Source: Rhynchopus euleeides (Eukaryota; Euglenozoa; Diplonemea; Diplonemida; Diplonemidae). From it: a stretch of DNA of 64,000 nucleotides. Shown one piece after another: positions 11,560 through 22,026 of this stretch. The translations under genes and the position numbers were made by a program. The DNA lies in the NCBI GenBank assembly GCA_963210315.1, contig OY723238.1, positions 2,666,001 to 2,730,000 of the forward strand, written 5' to 3'. How positions within the stretch are numbered: the first letter of the stretch is position 1; the number at the start of each line of letters is the position of its first letter. The notes under the pieces are model-generated. The model did no database searches, was not told the origin of the DNA, and worked only from the letters and a program-made list of their open reading frames with translations.

Positions 11560-13325
11560 CATCCCAAACTTGGGACCCACCGAAAAATGGACCAGATGGT
11601 GGTCCCAAATTAGGGACCGACCAACAAAGCGACCAGATGGCGGTCCCAAATTTGGGACCGACCAACAAAGCGACCAGATGGCGGTCCCAAATTTGGGACC
11701 GACCGAAAAATTGGCCAGATGGCGGTCCCAAATTTGGGACCGACCCGTAAAGCGACCAGATGGTGGTCCCAATTTTGGGACCGACCCATAAAGCGACCAG
11801 ATGGCGGTCCCAAATTTGGGACCGACCCATAAAGCGACCAGATGGCGGTCCCAAATTTGGGACCGACCGAGAAAGCGACCAGATGGTGGTCCCAAATTTG
11901 GGACCGACCGAAAAATTGGCCAGATGGCGGTCCCAAATTTGGGACCGACCCATAAAGCGACCAGATGGTGGTCCCAAATTTGGGACCGACCGAAAAATTG
12001 ACCAGATGGCGGTCCCAAATTTGGGACCGACCGAGAAAGCGACCAGATGGTGGTCCCAAATTTGGGACCGACCAACAAAGCGACCAGATAGCGGTCCCAA
12101 ATTTGGGACCGACCGAGAAAGCGACCAGATGGTGGTCCCAAATTTGGGACCGACCAACAAAGCGACCAGATAGCGGTCCCAAATTTGGGACCGACCGAGA
12201 AAGCGACCAGATGGTGGTCCCAAATTTGGGACCGACCGAAAAATTGGCCAGATGGCGGTCCCAAGTTTGGGACCGACCCGTAAAGCGACCAGATGGTGGT
12301 CCCAATTTTGGGACCGACCCATAAAGCGACCAGATGGCGGTCCCAAATTGGGGACCGACCAACAAAGCGACCAGATGGCGGTCCCAAATTTGGGACCGAC
12401 CGAGAAAGCGACCAGATGGTGGTCCCAAATTTGGGACCGACCGAAAAATTGGCCAGATGGCGGTCCCAAATTTGGGACCGACCCGTAAAGCGACCAGATG
12501 GTGGTCCCAATTTTGGGACCGACCCATAAAGCGACCAGATGGTGGTCCCAAATTTGGGACCGACCAACAAAGCGACCAGATGGCGGTCCCAAATTTGGGA
12601 CCGACCCATAAAGCGACCAGATGGTGGTCCCAAATTTGGGACCGACCGAAAAATTGACCAGATGGCGGTCCCAAATTTGGGACCGACCGAGAAAGCGACC
12701 AGATGGTGGTCCCAAATTTGGGACCGACCGAGAAAGCGACCAGATGGTGGTCCCAAATTTGGGACCGACCGATAAAGCGACCAGATGGTGGTCCCAAATT
12801 TGGGACCGACCGAAAAATTGGCCAGATGGCGGTCCCAAATTTGGGACCGACCAATAAAGCGACCAGATGGTGGTCCCAAATTTGGGACCGACCAACAAAG
12901 CGACCAGATGGCGGTCCCAAATTTGGGACCGACCCATAAAGCGACCAGATGGTGGTCCCAAATTTGGGACCGACCGAAAAATTGACCAGATGGCGGTCCC
13001 AAATTTGGGACCGACCGAGAAAGCGACCAGATGGTGGTCCCAAATTTGGGACCGCCATCTGGTCGCTTTATGGGTCGGTCCCAAATTTGGGACCGCCATC
13101 TGGTCAATTTTTCGGTCGGTCCCAAATTTGGGACCACCATCTGGTCGCTTTCTCGGTCGGTCCCAAATTTGGGACCGCCATCTGGTCGCTTTATGGGTCG
13201 GTCCCAAATTTGGGACCACCATCTGGTCGCTTTATCGGTCGGTCCCAAATTTGAGACCACCATCTGGTCGCTTTATGGGTCGGTCCCAAATTTGGGACCG
13301 CCATCTGGTCGCTTTATTGGTCGGT
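11560..13325. repeat. 41-bp palindromic satellite array with internal inversion
   Basis: The 18-bp perfect palindrome GGTCCCAAATTTGGGACC recurs at exact 41-bp spacing from 11601 to 13282 (42 cores), preceded by one diverged unit. Cores are separated by 23-bp spacers of the form GACC-NNN-AAAGCGACCAGATGG, with variants (GAG, AAC, CAT, CGT, or GAAAAATTGGCC). Spacer orientation flips across the core at 13036-13053 while the 41-bp phase is kept. Three recurrences of the same three-spacer order (near 11707, 12237 and 12447) show a higher-order repeat. Because 41 is not a multiple of three and the unit lacks stops, long open frames on both strands (up to about 630 codons) are artefacts. Confidence 0.9.
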
Positions 13326-13608
13326 GAACATCCTTCAGGATTTTGAAGGCACGTCTCACACCGGTTGGTGCTGTGTCGCATTCCAGGGGATAGTCCTTCA
13401 CTTGGGTACGATTCGGCGCGACTGAGTCATCAAGCTTCATCCACCTGCCTCTCATGGTGGCGTTGGGTTTTCGCACGCTGCGCCGCATTTTCACCCGGCC
13501 GAACTCAAAAACCCAAAGTCTACTGAAGATAGTCTGGCCTCTCCACAACATGTGATGGGAAAATGTTGAGGTCGGGCCATGCCAGCCCTGGCACGAGATC
13601 ACTGCTCG

Positions 13609-13908
13609 TACCTGGGACCACCCGTGTAAAAGTCCCCCCAGGGGGGACTTAAGCACAGGTGGACCTAAACACGGGAGTGGGCTGGTCTGGAGGGTCACCA
13701 GGTGGCCGCTAGGCCACCTGGTGCCCTCCAGGTGCTGTCAGAGTCGAAAAGTGGGGTGCCAAAAGTCCATCCGGACCGGAATCACCCCCATACGACGGAA
13801 GCGGAAGAGGTCTTCTTGGTCTCCACCGTGCCACCCCCGTGTTTAAGCCCCCCCCCTGGCCGAAAGTCGCCTCCAGGGGGGGGACTTAAACACGGGGGGT
13901 CCCAGGTA
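13609..13908. repeat. Small fold-back element nested in the insertion
   Basis: GTACCTGGGACC at about 13609-13620 is inverted at about 13897-13908. Each end carries its own hairpin: a CCCCCC/GGGGGG stem near 13634-13655, and GTGTTTAAG...CTTAAACAC around 13839-13893. The pattern resembles the hairpin elements at 1344-1543 and 40433-40649. Confidence 0.45.
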
Positions 13909-14419
13909 CCCCCGAAAATTCACATTGTGTCTACAGTGTGGGGCCCGAAAATCGAGTTTTCGGTGTTGCTTTTCCACATTTGGGGTTCCCAACTTCAGGA
14001 CTGTCGCGCAATTACCTCAAAAGTGGCCGAGAAACCCAGGAATTTCTTTTTTTGAAGCCAATATTTTTTGTCACAGTAGCTTAGCTGAAAAGTTGGGCGA
14101 GTCGTCCACCCTACTTCACCTGCCTGGCGCTGTGCTGGGGCTTGCGGATGTGGCCTTCTGCAAGGACAGCCGCGCCGTCCTGCAGGCATCGCCTTCGTTC
14201 ACCGGAACCCTCGGCTTCATTTGGTCCTATGCAGTGGCGTATGTGGTGTTTGTGCTTGTCATCAAGAAGCGAAGCACCTGGTTTGTCTACGAGGTCATGG
14301 ACCCGCTGGGCTACAACTTCCAGAAGTGGGTTGTGTTTGCAGGCGTGCAGACCGGCATCCTGTCCTCCTTCGTCGGGCTGGCTTACGTCGCTGCGAGGCT
14401 GAGCGCCGCCTATCTGTAG

Positions 14420-16036
14420 TCGAGTACACATGGTGCGAATGTAGAAGCGTCAACGCAACAAACAAAAGGAAATTCATCAGAGCGGTTGTAGCTGTGAAGT
14501 GATAGGGCGCTTTTTGGTGGGGTTTTTCACGCATTACCTGGTGGTTCATGAACCACCTGAATTCGCGCGAATTTTGGGCATGTATAGGCCCGGACAGGCA
14601 CGTATTGGCCTGTTTAGGTCGGCTGGAGGACGTTACAGGAGTGGCGTCTCGCTGAGGGTCTCCCTTTGGTGTTGGGCCACCAGGAGGGGAGGGGCCCAAT
14701 ATGAGGTGGGCAGAGCAACCTCGTGGTCGAGGTTTCCGTGAGCACCGGCGCGCAGCGCTGTGTGATCCAGGAATGATCTGCCCGTGTGCCTGACTGCACA
14801 GCTTGTGCAGACGACCCTCACGGCGGAGGGCTACCTCCAGCTCCGGTATACTGGTTGCTGGGGCGGAACGACCCCTGGGCGTCAGAGGTTAGGGAGGTCG
14901 ACAAGGAGGTGATCCCGTTCCTGTGGGAGGGCGGCGTGGTGCAGTGCACCGAGCTGCCGAGCCCGTGGTCGCGGAAGGAGGCGCTGCTCCACGACCTGGG
15001 TCCGGCGACCAGGAGCCAGAGCGACGAGCGCCGTGGAAGGAGGGAAGCGCCCTCAAGAGTACTGCCTCCTGGTGGTCCACCGAAGGGCAAGTTCATGCTA
15101 ATCTCGAGAGTAGTTGTCCATAACCAGCCCGGCGTTGAGTGTTCTGGGGTTTGTTCTGTGCCACTGCGTGGCAACGAGCTCCCGGAACGGGAAAAAAAGA
15201 GGCCGAAAAAATCAGGGCACGAAATATCAGGGGGTCATTTTCACCAAATTTAAGGCACCCGTCGACACCTTGATAACCCTCTCAGACACTACCAGGCCTG
15301 ATTTGTTGTGGAGGGAGGAGGAGATATCCACGTCTTGGCGATGAATATTCCTTGCGTTCGTGTTGGAGTAACATAGCCACAGCTCGGCAGCCTGTCAGCT
15401 GCCCTGTGTTTTTTTTCTTTGGGGTGTTCTCGCGATCGACGAATACCCGCTGGTTCTTTGACACGTCTCTCCCCTTTCTGAATTGCAGGCACATAGTTTT
15501 GGAAGACATCGCAAGATGTTATCGGAAATATTTCAGGATCTCTTTGAGGAAGCGTTCCGTGATCTACACTCATCACACCACCACACCTTCGTCAGCCAGG
15601 CTTTAGGGTGATGCACACAAGGAGTGGGTCTGCGTTCCAACGCAATAGCTTTCGGCAGTATTTGGTTTGTTGTCTCCTTTGCTGTCACTTTGCGATCCAG
15701 CTGGCACAGGTAATTTTCATTTTTCGCACAGAAGACAGAAAAATGGACTGCGGGTGTGCGGGCGGTGGTGATTGGCAGGTGCAAAGAGACTGTATAGCAG
15801 CAAGGTCCCTACAACAACCTAAGCACCTCCCCCCACCCACCCTTGCCAGCTCGTGCACCCACCGCTCTGTCGGGTTGCAGTGGTGTGGCCTTTGGGTGGC
15901 GCTTGATTGAGAACCACGATTTCTGTGTCTTGCACCGCCTTATGTTGTCTGCTCCGCTCATGTGATCCTGGTGTCACGCCTGCACACACGCACCCCACCA
16001 CTGCACCGTCCAACCCGCGCAGGGCACCAGGCACCG
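14420..16036. other. Intergenic between AIG1-like pairs A and B
   Basis: 14443-14513 is a copy of the AGAAGCGTCAACGCA repeat, nearly identical to 5993-6062. 15418-15492 shares GGGGTGTTCTCGCG, TCGACGA, GCTGGTTCTT and a final TTGCAG with 59205-59265, another dispersed repeat. An open frame at about 14786-15253 lacks an ATG and a recognisable domain, and I do not annotate it. The last 100 bp before 16037 are duplicated upstream of 18357. Confidence 0.55.
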
Positions 16037-16867
16037 ATGTCTCACTGGCTGTACCCAGGCCCTGTGGCCTACTCGCAGGAGGAGGCTGCATGCGGGCGCG
16101 ATGTGCAACGTCTTGACCTGGTGGGCGTGCCTGTCACCGCAGTGACCTACCTGGCTGTGGGGCACCTGCTGGTGTTCGCCAGCTCCCCCAGCCCGTGGCT
16201 GGGTCTCGCACAGGACGCCGTGTCGGGGGTGCTGTGTGCGGCGGTCGCCCTCCTCGTCCTCTATCAGCACATCTACGTGCAGCCCACGCCCCTCCGTGAA
16301 GAGCCGATGGTGTGGGGCGTACAGCAGGTGTTCGGCAGGTGGGTGTTCCTGACGCGGCAGACGCTGTCCCTGCAGGCGTGCCACACGGTGCTGTCCTTCG
16401 CCTTCCCCGAAGTGGGGAACACCATGGCAGTCATCGTCGCCGGATTCGGACTGTTTGTCACCGTGCAGTTCGCAACACTGGTGCACTACCACCCGCACTA
16501 CATCCAAGTCTGCAACATGTGGGCTGCGAAGGACGTCCCCTTCCGCGAGCTGATGCTGTGGCTCCATCTCCCTGCAGGCGTGCTGGGTGTGCTGGATGTC
16601 CTCTACGTCAAGGACCGCCAGGCGGTGTTGTCGTCCACCCCAGCAGGCAACACCATCGCCCTCTTCGTGTCAGCCTATGCTATTATGTACGTCACAGTAC
16701 TGCGGTACAACCACTCGCGCACCGGGTACTGGCCCTACGACGTCATGGAGCCTCTTGGGAAGGACTGGAAGAAGTGGGTTGTGTTCATCGGCTTCCAGGG
16801 CCTCATCCTCGGCCTATTCATCGTCTCCGCCTTTGCCGCTGTCTACAGCTACCGGCTGTTCCGCTAG
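16037..16867 (+). CDS. FAR-17a/AIG1-like membrane protein (copy B1)
   Basis: A 276-residue polytopic membrane protein. It aligns with copy A1 through GRWVFLTRQTLSLQACH (candidate catalytic Thr106), RELMLWLHLPAGVLGVLD (candidate His177) and TGYWPYDVMEPLG near the last helix. This last motif is the closest in the window to the AIG1 signature W-x-Y-P. The Thr-to-His spacing of 71 residues is the same as in A1. It is probably a lipid hydrolase of the ER or other endomembrane by family analogy. The ATG at 16037 follows CGCGCAG and GGCACCAG, and is conserved in B2. The A and B pairs differ mainly at the N-terminus and in the last two helices. Intronless. Confidence 0.75.
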   Translation: MSHWLYPGPVAYSQEEAACGRDVQRLDLVGVPVTAVTYLAVGHLLVFASSPSPWLGLAQDAVSGVLCAAVALLVLYQHIYVQPTPLREEPMVWGVQQVFGRWVFLTRQTLSLQACHTVLSFAFPEVGNTMAVIVAGFGLFVTVQFATLVHYHPHYIQVCNMWAAKDVPFRELMLWLHLPAGVLGVLDVLYVKDRQAVLSSTPAGNTIALFVSAYAIMYVTVLRYNHSRTGYWPYDVMEPLGKDWKKWVVFIGFQGLILGLFIVSAFAAVYSYRLFR

Positions 16868-17996
16868 GCTGCCCCCGCCACCTCCCGAAGCAGGCCCTCT
16901 GTGTGCCGTCTGCCTTTGTGGATGCAGAGGCAGCCTGCCAGGAGATGGCGTGTGGATGCTGCGGTGGTGATCGCATCAAGAGCATGTGCTCTGGTGCGGT
17001 CTGCACTGCCTGGGGTGCAGGAAACAGCCGCCTTGGTGCCGCACAAAATGGCATATTTGCAACTTTCCGCCAGTGCCCTGTTTTTTTTCAAGCATTTTTT
17101 CAGATCAGCTAGCTTTTTCGCTACGACAAGGAATTGTGGCAGCATTGGTATCCTCCGCACTGCTTGCAGGCCCAGGCACCGTTAAACGAACAAATAATAC
17201 AACCTCCAGGGCTTTGCGCGGGTTTGCTACAGAGACACGGCAGACTCACGCATGGCTGTTCTGATGTTTTGTATTCTTCACACTTCTCTTCAGGCTGACA
17301 CAACTTCACCGTGACCACACTGACTGCATCAACGTCAGGGGAAGTTGTATGTGTCCACCACGGTTCTGGATAGGACTGTCGGTGTCAAATCAAAAATATC
17401 TTTTGGCACTTTCGGTGAGACAGGGATGAAGGGGGAAGTGGGCACTGCATCAACAGCAGGTCGGGTGGATCCCAGGAATTGCACACGTTTTCTTGCTCAG
17501 GATCGACTTCCTGGAACTCGTCGTGTTGGGAGGGAATTGAGACACAGATACACAGGCAGAGACTCGCACACTGCTGGCTGACATCTGCGTTGAACAGCAC
17601 TGAGGCCAGAGTGACACAGAAGGATCATTGTTGCCGGTGTCTTTTTCCCTTCATCGGAACGCCTGCTCGAATCCGACACACGCGTCATATGCAGCAAGCG
17701 GGAGTCTGGTGGTGGGTTATATCTTTTACGGGCGCAGTGTGCTGCAACAGGCGCCCATTCTGGCCTGATGAACACAACAAGGGGGACCTAAGCGGTTGGG
17801 GTGGGTGGGGCCTCGCTCGGGGCTATCGAGGTCGGGGGTGGTGGTGTGTGTCGGGGGGTATGAGATAGGCGTGCCTTGCAACATGCACAGCTAGGATGGG
17901 GTCTTTCCATACGCATCACCGGTGTCTGCGTGTCTCTGCCACGCACACTCAGGTCACTGCCCCGACCAGGTGCCACCGACGCTTTCCAAAAGATTC

Positions 17997-18047
<51 letters not shown>

Positions 18048-18356
18048 ATGTTTTCTGTTGATGTTCATCGCCGAGTTGGGTATTTTGTGTGCCGGGAGGA
18101 CCCCCCCGCCCCCCTCCCTCCCCCGCCCTATCATCGCCCCCCCGTAAACCCACATATGCCACACCTATGTCACACGTCATATGCGTGTCTCGCCATCCCC
18201 CTCTCGATGCACCGCACCTTTTAGGATGCGAGACGTGAAGGAAACAGTCTTACATAACCTTCTGTTGTCTGCTCCGCTAATGTGATCCTGGTGTCACGCC
18301 TGCACACACGCACCCCACCACTGCACCGCCCAACCCGCGCAGGGCACCAGGCACCG
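16868..18356. other. Intergenic between AIG1-like copies B1 and B2
   Basis: I see no gene. 17879-18002 is a deleted copy of the repeat at 36421-36672 and 63303-63550; it ends in GTGTG that has expanded into the (GT)n tract at 18001-18045. From about 18255 the sequence repeats the 5' flank of B1. Confidence 0.6.
17879..18045 (+). repeat. Dispersed 250-bp repeat, deleted copy, with (GT)n tail
   Basis: The start (ACATGCACAGCT) and the end (CCCCGACCAGGTGCCACC..TTTCCAAAAGATTCA) match 36421-36672, with about 110 bp missing in the middle. The terminal GTGTG has grown to about 22 GT dinucleotides. Confidence 0.75.
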
Positions 18357-19172
18357 ATGTCTCACTGGCTGTACCCAGGGCCTGTGGCATACTCGCAGGA
18401 GGAGGCTTCGTACCGTCAGTATGCACAGCGTCTTGACCTGGTGGGCGTGCCTGTCACCGCAGTGACCTACCTGGCTGTGGGGCACCTGCTGGTGTTCGCC
18501 AGCTCCCCCAGCCCGTGGCTGGGTCTCGCACAGGACGCCGTGTCGGGGGTGCTGTGTGCGGCGGTCGCCCTCCTCGTGACGTATCAGCAGAGCTACGTGC
18601 AGCCCACGCCCCTCCGCGAGCAGGCGACGATGTGGGGTGCACAGCAGGTGTTCGGCAGGTGGGTGTTCCTGACGCGGCAGACGCTGTCCCTGCAGGCGTG
18701 CCACACGGTGCTGTCCTTCGCCTTCCCCGAAGTGGGGAACACCATGGCAGTCATCGTCGCCGGATTCGGACTGTTTGTCACCGTGCAGTTCGCAACACTG
18801 GTGCACTACCACCCGCACTACATCCAAGTCTGCAACATGTGGGCTGCGAAGGACGTCCCCTTCCGCGAGCTGATGCTGTGGCTCCATCTCCCTGCAGGCG
18901 TGCTGGGTGTGCTGGATGTCCTCTACGTCAAGGACCGCCAGGCGGTGTTGTCGTCCACTCCAGCAGGCAACACCATCACCCTCTTTGTCGCAGCGTACGC
19001 AGCACTCTACATCTCGTTCATCTGCCTCAACCACACACTGACTGGGCACTGGCCCTACGATGTGCTGCACCGCTTCGGGCGAGACTGGTGGAAGTGGATC
19101 GCCCTGGTCGCACTCCAGGTCCTCGTCCTGCGGCTGTTCATTGCTGCTGTCACTGCCGCTGCCCTCCGCTAG
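18357..19172 (+). CDS. FAR-17a/AIG1-like membrane protein (copy B2)
   Basis: A 271-residue tandem paralogue of B1. Most of the gene is nearly identical, including the candidate Thr106 (VFLTRQ), His177 (LWLHLP) and the intervening helices. Differences are concentrated around residues 17-23, in a short stretch near residues 75-95, and in the last 55 residues, where B2 has TGHWPYDVLHRFGRDWWKW and a different final helix. Such a patchy pattern suggests gene conversion of the central part. The 5' flank is also duplicated. Intronless, on the same strand as B1. The functional assignment carries the same caveat as A1. Confidence 0.75.
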   Translation: MSHWLYPGPVAYSQEEASYRQYAQRLDLVGVPVTAVTYLAVGHLLVFASSPSPWLGLAQDAVSGVLCAAVALLVTYQQSYVQPTPLREQATMWGAQQVFGRWVFLTRQTLSLQACHTVLSFAFPEVGNTMAVIVAGFGLFVTVQFATLVHYHPHYIQVCNMWAAKDVPFRELMLWLHLPAGVLGVLDVLYVKDRQAVLSSTPAGNTITLFVAAYAALYISFICLNHTLTGHWPYDVLHRFGRDWWKWIALVALQVLVLRLFIAAVTAAALR

Positions 19173-20652
19173 CTGCCGCCCTCTGTCCCACTGCCCCCCC
19201 TGCCGAACCCCACCTCATCGCATCCACAAGGCGCCACACGATAGTCTCTTGGACCCCTCATCATGTGGCTGCAACGGCGGTGGCGTGCTGTTGTGATACC
19301 CAACACGACGCGCAAGCTACATACTATATTTTCCGAAAGGTATCCTGTGTGCGCGTGTGGCGCTGGGTGGATATCTTATCAAGATCTCCACTCGGTGTGT
19401 CCTATTGCCCAACATGGTGTATTACGGACTCTAAAATATTCACGTGTGTGTGCCTTTGCTGCCACGTGTAGCCCCGTCGCGGTCTGCGGGGAGGGGAGCC
19501 TCTGTCAGGGCGCCTTGCCAGGGCCTTTCCTCCTGCTTCTGACACGTGCGATCCCCTCCCCCACCGCATGCGCCACCACACACCCGGCAGCACTGGGAAC
19601 TGCCCATCCCACTCCCTCCCTTCCTGCCCTTCCTCCACGTATCCCTCTGTCCTCCGAAGTGTTTCTTGCAGAGATTCGAGTGGGGCACGTCGCCCCGCCT
19701 GAGAAATCTAGCCCGTGGCGCCGGTTATGGGTGCTGTTTGCCTCTTGTGCCTGTGTGGCTGTGGGAAACCCATTTTACTACCGTAAATGGTGTGATTCAA
19801 TAGGGGTTATGTGCCAGTTCTGGGGGGTTCCTGAATCACACCAGTAAAACGTGAATATTATGGGACGTACCCCTCCGTCTTGTAGTGTCCGCCCTATTTC
19901 GGCACTTCGGGCCGATTCGGCCGATTACAAGGGTTTGGCCTGTAACACTGGATGCAGCGTGCACACGACACAAGAGGCACACTCCGACGTGTTTGTGTGC
20001 TCTGTGTGGCCAGGGCTCTCTCCCTGGGCCCCAGGGTGATTTGGGAACCCTTGTCACGCAGGCGGGAGCCCACTCCCTCGGCCTCATCCCTGCCTTGTTT
20101 GCTGCCCCAGCCCTCCCCAGCCCGCTCCACACCCCACCCGAGGGGTATGCACCTTCCTTCACCAGCGTTCCAGAGTTGGGGTGATAGGCGGCCACCTAAC
20201 ACTCTGCTGATGTCGGCGGGCAACACAGAGGGCCGCACAAGCAGGTCATCCCGCCCGTGCGTGGTTGGCGTTCCAGAGTTGGTCCGGCAGGGGCTGGTGG
20301 GTAGCCAAAAACTTACGTTTATGGTAGCTGGAATCCGTGCGGATCATGGTGGTCATTTTGGGCATGGGGTGTCTTTACATCCCTTATCGGCGGTTCCCAA
20401 AGGCACAGTTTTCCTGCGGGAACCCCACCGACCCCGGACCGGCGATGTGACACCCAATTCCACTAGTTCCCCGAAATGCTCGCTTTTGCTCGTGCGGAGC
20501 TCGTTGAGTCTCAGAGAAATATTTCCGGCCCCGAAAAATGATTGCTGGTTTCCTTGTTTTGTTGAAGTTATGACATCCACCAACATCATCTATTGCAGTA
20601 GAACGTCTGCCTGAGGACCGTGGGATAGTCGCAGAGGGGCAGAGGGGGAAGG
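19173..20652. other. Intergenic before the first UBL-WD40 gene
   Basis: No gene recognised. A hairpin-like inverted repeat pairs 19778-19799 (TTTTAC..TGGTGTGATTCA) with 19832-19850 (TGAATCACACCA..GTAAAA). The last 45 bp are a diverged form of the conserved 5' flank of the UBL-WD40 family (GAGGACCGTGG...GGGGAAGG). Confidence 0.5.
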
Positions 20653-21798
20653 ATGGAAGTGTCAGTGCGTCATGTGGAGAGCGGGCGGAGCTGTGTCGTC
20701 GGTGTTGCGGATGGCGGGACCGTGCTCAGCCTGAAGGCGGATGCGGTCAAGGAGATGTTCGCGGGTTCCATCAACGCAGACCGGGAGGCTGCAGGGCTGG
20801 CGGCACGCATCGAAGGGTGTGACGAGGACCTGGACGACGCAGAGCGCGTTGCCAACACGGGTCTCGAGGTTGGGGATCGTGTCCAGCTCGTCCGCAGGTG
20901 GCCACACGTCATGGCTCCAGCTGTCTACAACAGGGGGCATCAGAACGGCATCCGTTGCGTCACACTGTCGAGGTGTGGCACCCTGTGTTCAGTGGGGTGC
21001 AGCAAAGGACGCATCACTGTGTTTGACACCACGACTGCTGATGAGGTGGCGGACCTCACACATGGGGGGAATTTCATTTCGTGCACTTCTTTCTCAGTCT
21101 GTGGGACGTGGCTGGCAACATGCTCTTGGGACATGACCATCTGCGTGTGGCTGACAGCAACGTGGGAACAGGTGTGGTGTCTGGAGGAGCACGACACAAA
21201 GGTGTGGAGTGCAGGGTGGACACACTGTGGACGTCTCGTGTCGGGTGACGAAGCTGGGAAGGTGTGTGTGTGGGACTTGGAGGGCACACCAAGTGCCACA
21301 GTGCTGGAGGGGCACAGCTGCATTGTCTTGGGAATCGTAGTGTCAACTGCGAGGATCTTCACCGGGTCAGACGACGCGACCATCCGTGTGTATGACATCG
21401 GCACCCTCACCCACACCGACACCCTGTCTGAGCACACAGGTGGTGTGAATCACACGGACCATGTCGCCCTGACTCAGGACGAGCAGCACCTGGTGTCATC
21501 CTCTGGTGACAAGTCACTGAAAGTGTGGTGCACAACCACCCTCACCTGCATCCGTACTGTCACTCTCTCTGATTCCCCGTACCAGCTTGCCGTGTCACAG
21601 CCAGGTGATGTTGTGGCAGTGTCCTTTTGTGGCCACACCGGGTTGTTCAACCTCAGCACCTTGGAGTGCTTGGGACAAGTGGAGTCAAAGCCTCGGGGTG
21701 TTGCACTCAGCCCGTGTGGGAGGTGGGTCTTCACACCGAACAACTCTTCTGTGAATGTGAGTGCTGTGTGTGACGCTCCACGTGAGGGCAGCACTTAG
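20653..21798 (+). CDS. Ubiquitin-like/WD40 protein, family copy 1
   Basis: A 381-residue intronless gene. Residues 1-80 look like a ubiquitin-like fold: a VSVRHVESG first strand, a GTVLSLKADAVKEM helix region, and a closing LDDAERVANTGLEVGDRVQLV that resembles the end of ubiquitin. Residues 95-381 form seven WD40 blades, with canonical strand endings such as TICVW, VCVWDLE, TIRVYD and SLKVW. The usual SPDG turn is often replaced by a Cys-Gly turn (SRCG, SVCG, THCG, SPCG). It lacks a signal peptide, so is probably cytosolic or nuclear. Compared with the copies at 42130, 44137 and 46984 it differs mostly in short blade-loop clusters (GHQNGIR, GGNFISC, SWDMT, SCIVLG, DDA). It lies 20 kb from the main array. 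Confidence 0.8.
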   Translation: MEVSVRHVESGRSCVVGVADGGTVLSLKADAVKEMFAGSINADREAAGLAARIEGCDEDLDDAERVANTGLEVGDRVQLVRRWPHVMAPAVYNRGHQNGIRCVTLSRCGTLCSVGCSKGRITVFDTTTADEVADLTHGGNFISCTSFSVCGTWLATCSWDMTICVWLTATWEQVWCLEEHDTKVWSAGWTHCGRLVSGDEAGKVCVWDLEGTPSATVLEGHSCIVLGIVVSTARIFTGSDDATIRVYDIGTLTHTDTLSEHTGGVNHTDHVALTQDEQHLVSSSGDKSLKVWCTTTLTCIRTVTLSDSPYQLAVSQPGDVVAVSFCGHTGLFNLSTLECLGQVESKPRGVALSPCGRWVFTPNNSSVNVSAVCDAPREGST

Positions 21799-22026
21799 GC
21801 AACCTCTTCTGCTTGTGTGCTTGCGGTGCACTGCCTCTTAGACTCCCTCTTAGACATGGTGGCTGGAGTCCACCATGTGGGCACCTTCAAAACAGAAGAT
21901 ACCTGCATGACGAGGGCATCACCACCCACCGGGCCACCCGCTAGGTCCATTTTTTCTTCTCAGCTTCTCTGCCTTCTTTGGACTATTTGAGCTCTGTGCG
22001 GATCACGACTTTCTATTTATTTTTTT

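Larger units (their letters stand above)
11136..14113. mobile_element. 2,978-bp insertion carrying a palindromic satellite
   Basis: The insertion point is exact by comparison with copy A1. The host octamer CTTCACCT is present at 11128-11135 and again at 14114-14121, which fits an 8-bp target-site duplication. Subterminal inverted repeats TGTGACAAAAAATAT (11163-11177) and its complement (14061-14075) lie 27 and 38 bp from the ends. The interior comprises an arm (11180-11560), a 41-bp satellite array, and a right arm (13330-14113) with a smaller fold-back at 13609-13908. No transposase is recognisable. An 8-bp duplication suggests an hAT, P or similar class, but that is inference. Confidence 0.65.
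10591..14419 (+). pseudogene. FAR-17a/AIG1-like gene (copy A2) split by a 3-kb insertion
   Basis: Residues 1-182 are encoded at 10591-11135 and the remainder at 14114-14419. The two parts join exactly where copy A1 has LWLHLPGAVLG. The candidate catalytic Thr (FMTRHVMLMQ) and His (LWLHL) are in the first part, and the VYEVMDPLG signature is in the second. Both parts differ from A1 by substitutions without stops or frameshifts, so the break is recent, or the insertion is removed by splicing. A spliced form is conceivable: a GTACCG donor at 11144 and an AG at 14083-14084 would keep frame with about 15 extra residues. Without RNA evidence I call it disrupted. Confidence 0.7.

Noticed and set aside
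11321..13263. Open frames of up to 633 codons on the minus strand
   Set aside because: They are translations of the 41-bp satellite, open in several frames on both strands, with a 41-residue repeat period and no start context.
11560..13325. CRISPR-like array of palindromic repeats and spacers
   Set aside because: Spacers are near-identical variants rather than unique sequences, orientation flips midway, and the context is a transposon-like insertion in a eukaryotic gene.
14786..15253. Open frame of 155 codons
   Set aside because: No ATG start, no domain recognised, and overlapping frames of similar length on the other strand.
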